Shown: positions 22,131-23,903 of the stretch, piece after piece | Layout: each line of letters starts with the position of its first letter | Numbering within the stretch: the first letter of the stretch is position 1 | Source: Ruminococcaceae bacterium UBA1425 | Lineage (GTDB): Bacteria > Bacillota > Clostridia > Oscillospirales > Acutalibacteraceae | DNA length: 23,903 bases | Direction: 5' to 3' | Assembly: GCA_002329365.1 (NCBI GenBank) | Contig: DCUB01000054.1 | Coordinates: 1 to 23,903 of the forward strand | Translations under genes and position numbers: made by a program | Notes under the pieces: model-generated | What the model was told of the DNA's origin: nothing | The model's database searches: none | The model's input: only the letters and a program-made list of their open reading frames with translations

Positions 22131-22991
22131 TTAATGCCCCGCGCTTTCAATCATCGAAACAAGTTGTCTGCCTATGTCGTGGAGGTAGTTCAGCCCTGTC
22201 GGGATGAACTCGACAGGCATTCTTTTCAGCATTCCGTCCGCCTCAAACGTAAACACGCCGTCATAATCAATATCGGCAAGCGCCTGCGTTATGCCGGTCC
22301 AGTCCATTTTGCCCGAGAACGGGAAATAGTGCTGATCGCTTTCAAAATCATTGTCGTGAACGTGCAGGGATTTCAGCCTGTCGTGCCCGAGCTCGCGAAT
22401 CATCTTCGCCGCGTCGTCTCCGACAAGACCGCAGTGACCGAGGTCGAGACACGCGACGAAGTACCTGCTGTCGAGCGCGTCAAGATGCCTTATGAAATCG
22501 CTGCCGACGCTGCATACGTTCGGAACTATTTTTCCGTCTTTCCTTCCCCACATGTTTTCAAGCGCTATTTTTACGCCGTATTTCGCGCAGTAAGGCTGAA
22601 GGCTTTTATAGAAATTAACGTTGAAATCAAAGTTTTCCGTCGGCGATATATATGTCGGATGGACGACAACAATATCAACGCCGAGTATGGACGAGATTTC
22701 CATCGAACGTATAATCAGCCCGTATGTCAGCTTGTTGTATTCCTCGTCTCCCGGTTTATAGGAGGGAAAAGGCGCGTGGGACTGGTTAAAGCATATTCCG
22801 CATTCGTCCGCGACCTTTTTAAGCCTTTGGGCGTATTCCCTGTAATTGTCGCTGTTGAGCATGTCGTCGGGACTGTGCATACCGAACATCGAAAAGTCGG
22901 CGGCGTCAAAGCCCGCCTGCGCGAGATACCTGACCGCCGTTTCCGGTCCGAGCTTTTGTGCCGTTACCTCTGTCTGAGTTGAAATCTTCAT
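22131..22991 (-). CDS. Sugar phosphate isomerase/epimerase-like TIM barrel
   Basis: Xylose-isomerase-like TIM barrel (AP endonuclease 2 superfamily), 286 aa. Candidate metal ligands are all present: Glu145 in IALENMWG, Asp183 and His186 in CLDLGHCG, His210/His212 in SLHVHDND, and Glu250 in FTFEAD; His72 (NQSHAPF) and His111 (VVVHPTY) line the barrel. The N-terminus has KISTQTEVTAQKLGPE and no signal peptide. The family includes ketohexose epimerases, inosose dehydratases and hydroxypyruvate isomerases, and the substrate cannot be named. AAGGAG lies 9 nt before ATG. It diverges from the DUF5131 gene and is not in an operon with sugar genes visible here. Confidence 0.88.
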   Translation of the reverse strand: MKISTQTEVTAQKLGPETAVRYLAQAGFDAADFSMFGMHSPDDMLNSDNYREYAQRLKKVADECGICFNQSHAPFPSYKPGDEEYNKLTYGLIIRSMEISSILGVDIVVVHPTYISPTENFDFNVNFYKSLQPYCAKYGVKIALENMWGRKDGKIVPNVCSVGSDFIRHLDALDSRYFVACLDLGHCGLVGDDAAKMIRELGHDRLKSLHVHDNDFESDQHYFPFSGKMDWTGITQALADIDYDGVFTFEADGMLKRMPVEFIPTGLNYLHDIGRQLVSMIESAGH

Positions 22992-23019
22992 TGTTTAATC
23001 TCCTTGTATGTGATATAAT
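22991..23019 (+). promoter_or_regulatory. Promoter of the DUF5131 gene
   Basis: TTGTTT (22991-22996), 17-nt spacer, and TATAAT (23014-23019) with TG at the extended -10 position. The leader would be about 23 nt. The -35 abuts the start codon of the divergent TIM-barrel gene. Confidence 0.65.
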
Positions 23020-23048
23020 TTTATTATTAAATTTATGGGGGGCATAAA

Positions 23049-23789
23049 ATGTCCGACATAATATGGAACCCGTGGCACGGATGCAAAAAATATTCGGAGG
23101 GCTGCAAAAACTGCTATGTCTACCGCCGCGACGAGTCGGTGGGCAGGGACGCTTCGGTTATCGGAAAAACACAGATGTTTGACCTGCCGGTTAAAAGAAA
23201 CAGGTCGGGCGGATATAAAGTTCCTTCGGGCAGCGTTGTTTTTGCCTGCATGACGTCGGATTTTTTTATCGAAGACGCGGACGGCTGGCGGGATGAAATA
23301 TGGGATATCATCCGCACGCGCCGCGACGTGGATTTTTTTATCATTTCAAAAAGGATATTACGTTTTATGCAGTGTATACCCGACGACTGGGGCAACGGGT
23401 ATGACAACGTGTCGGTAGTCTGCACAATCGAAAACCAGAGGCAGTGCGATATAAGGCTCCCTGTTTTCAACACCCTGCCGATAAAAAACAAATATATCGC
23501 CTGCGAGCCGCTTTTGTCGGAAATCGACATGAGAGAATATCTCACGCCGGAAATCCGCCGTGTGGTGGCGGGAGGCGAAAGCGGCAACGAAGCGAGGGTG
23601 TGCGACTATAACTGGATTTTAAGCCTCAGGAGCCAGTGCGTTGAAAAGAACGTCGCGTTCCACTTCAAGCAAACGGGCGCGAAGCTCAAAAAAGACGGAC
23701 GTCTTTACCGCATTGAGCGCAGATTTCAGCACTCGCAGGCTCGCAGAGCGGGAATTGATTTCATACCAGATGATAGCACAATAAAATAA
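23049..23789 (+). CDS. DUF5131 (phage Gp37/Gp68-like) protein with three-Cys cluster
   Basis: A 246-aa member of the DUF5131 family (phage Gp37/Gp68-like). N-terminal WNPWHGCKKYSEGCKNCYV carries Cys12, Cys19 and Cys22 (C-x6-C-x2-C), the hallmark that has led to proposals of a radical-SAM-like iron-sulfur enzyme. Then come FIISKR, VCTIENQ, IACEPLL, GGESGNEAR (175-183), and a C-terminal SLRSQCVEKNVAFHFKQTG as in the family. Function is not known; the family is often phage- or island-borne, but no phage genes are seen here. GGGGGGC lies before ATG 23049. The window ends 114 nt after the stop, so a frequent partner gene cannot be excluded downstream. Confidence 0.88.
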   Translation: MSDIIWNPWHGCKKYSEGCKNCYVYRRDESVGRDASVIGKTQMFDLPVKRNRSGGYKVPSGSVVFACMTSDFFIEDADGWRDEIWDIIRTRRDVDFFIISKRILRFMQCIPDDWGNGYDNVSVVCTIENQRQCDIRLPVFNTLPIKNKYIACEPLLSEIDMREYLTPEIRRVVAGGESGNEARVCDYNWILSLRSQCVEKNVAFHFKQTGAKLKKDGRLYRIERRFQHSQARRAGIDFIPDDSTIK

Positions 23790-23903
23790 AACATTCAACA
23801 CAATTTCCGATATTTTTGTTGAAATTATACCACGCATGGTTTATTATACTCTTATGTGTCATAGGGACTGTTTATAATATTCTGGAAATGTCAATAAATG
23901 TGC

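Noticed and set aside
22134..22982. 282-codon plus-strand frame opposite the TIM-barrel gene
   Set aside because: The minus frame has all metal ligands and a good ribosome site; the plus frame shows no motif.

Overview
The window reads as chromosomal DNA of an uncultured gut-type member of the Clostridia (Bacillota), probably Oscillospirales or a near relative. This is inferred from the Gram-positive gene order phoH-ybeY-dgkA-era-yqzL-recO, a T-box leader, strong AGGAGG-type ribosome sites, split GcvPA/GcvPB, MutS2 and RecO of Firmicute type, and carbohydrate genes (uronate isomerase, GH29, GH16). There is no phage, transposase, CRISPR array, rRNA or tRNA.

Left half, plus strand (1-11.8 kb). 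The tail of a repeat element is followed by thyA-folA (dTMP synthesis and folate recycling). Next comes a near-complete tryptophan T-box riboswitch with its own promoter and terminator, controlling a stand-alone TrpB2-type tryptophan synthase beta chain. A 680-bp gene-poor stretch filled with palindromic repeats precedes a long same-strand run: uxaC, gcvT, gcvH, gcvPA, gcvPB, a GH29 alpha-L-fucosidase with a C-terminal discoidin-like domain, and an unrecognised four-cysteine protein. The glycine cleavage system (T, H, P1, P2; no L protein here) makes the 5,10-methylene-THF that ThyA consumes, so much of this half is one-carbon metabolism, oddly interleaved with sugar genes.

Middle, minus strand (12.07-20.0 kb). 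A repeat-packed convergent junction leads into a leftward cluster transcribed phoH, ybeY, dgkA, era, a membrane-anchored GH16 beta-glucanase-like gene, yqzL, recO, mutS2, and, after a hairpin, a small P-loop kinase-like gene. This is the conserved ribosome-maturation/DNA-repair neighbourhood, broken only by the GH16 gene between era and yqzL. The 54-codon yqzL starts at TTG and overlaps recO.

Right end (20.2-23.9 kb). A divergent CDP-glycerol glycerophosphotransferase-family gene ends in a palindromic repeat that looks like a terminator. A repeat patch follows, then an orphan 49-aa small protein with its own promoter, strong Shine-Dalgarno and a GC-rich hairpin downstream. A sugar-phosphate isomerase/epimerase-like TIM barrel (minus) and a DUF5131 (phage Gp37/Gp68-like) protein with a three-cysteine cluster (plus) diverge from a 57-bp promoter region.

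Two families of short dispersed repeats recur at gene junctions and several copies have terminator form. The most worthwhile leads are the Trp T-box/TrpB2 unit, the GH16 gene in the era operon, the orphan small peptide, the possible hairpin-bridged ribosome site before gcvPA, and the hairpin that buries the yqzL ribosome site. I saw no obvious new multi-gene defence or biosynthetic system.
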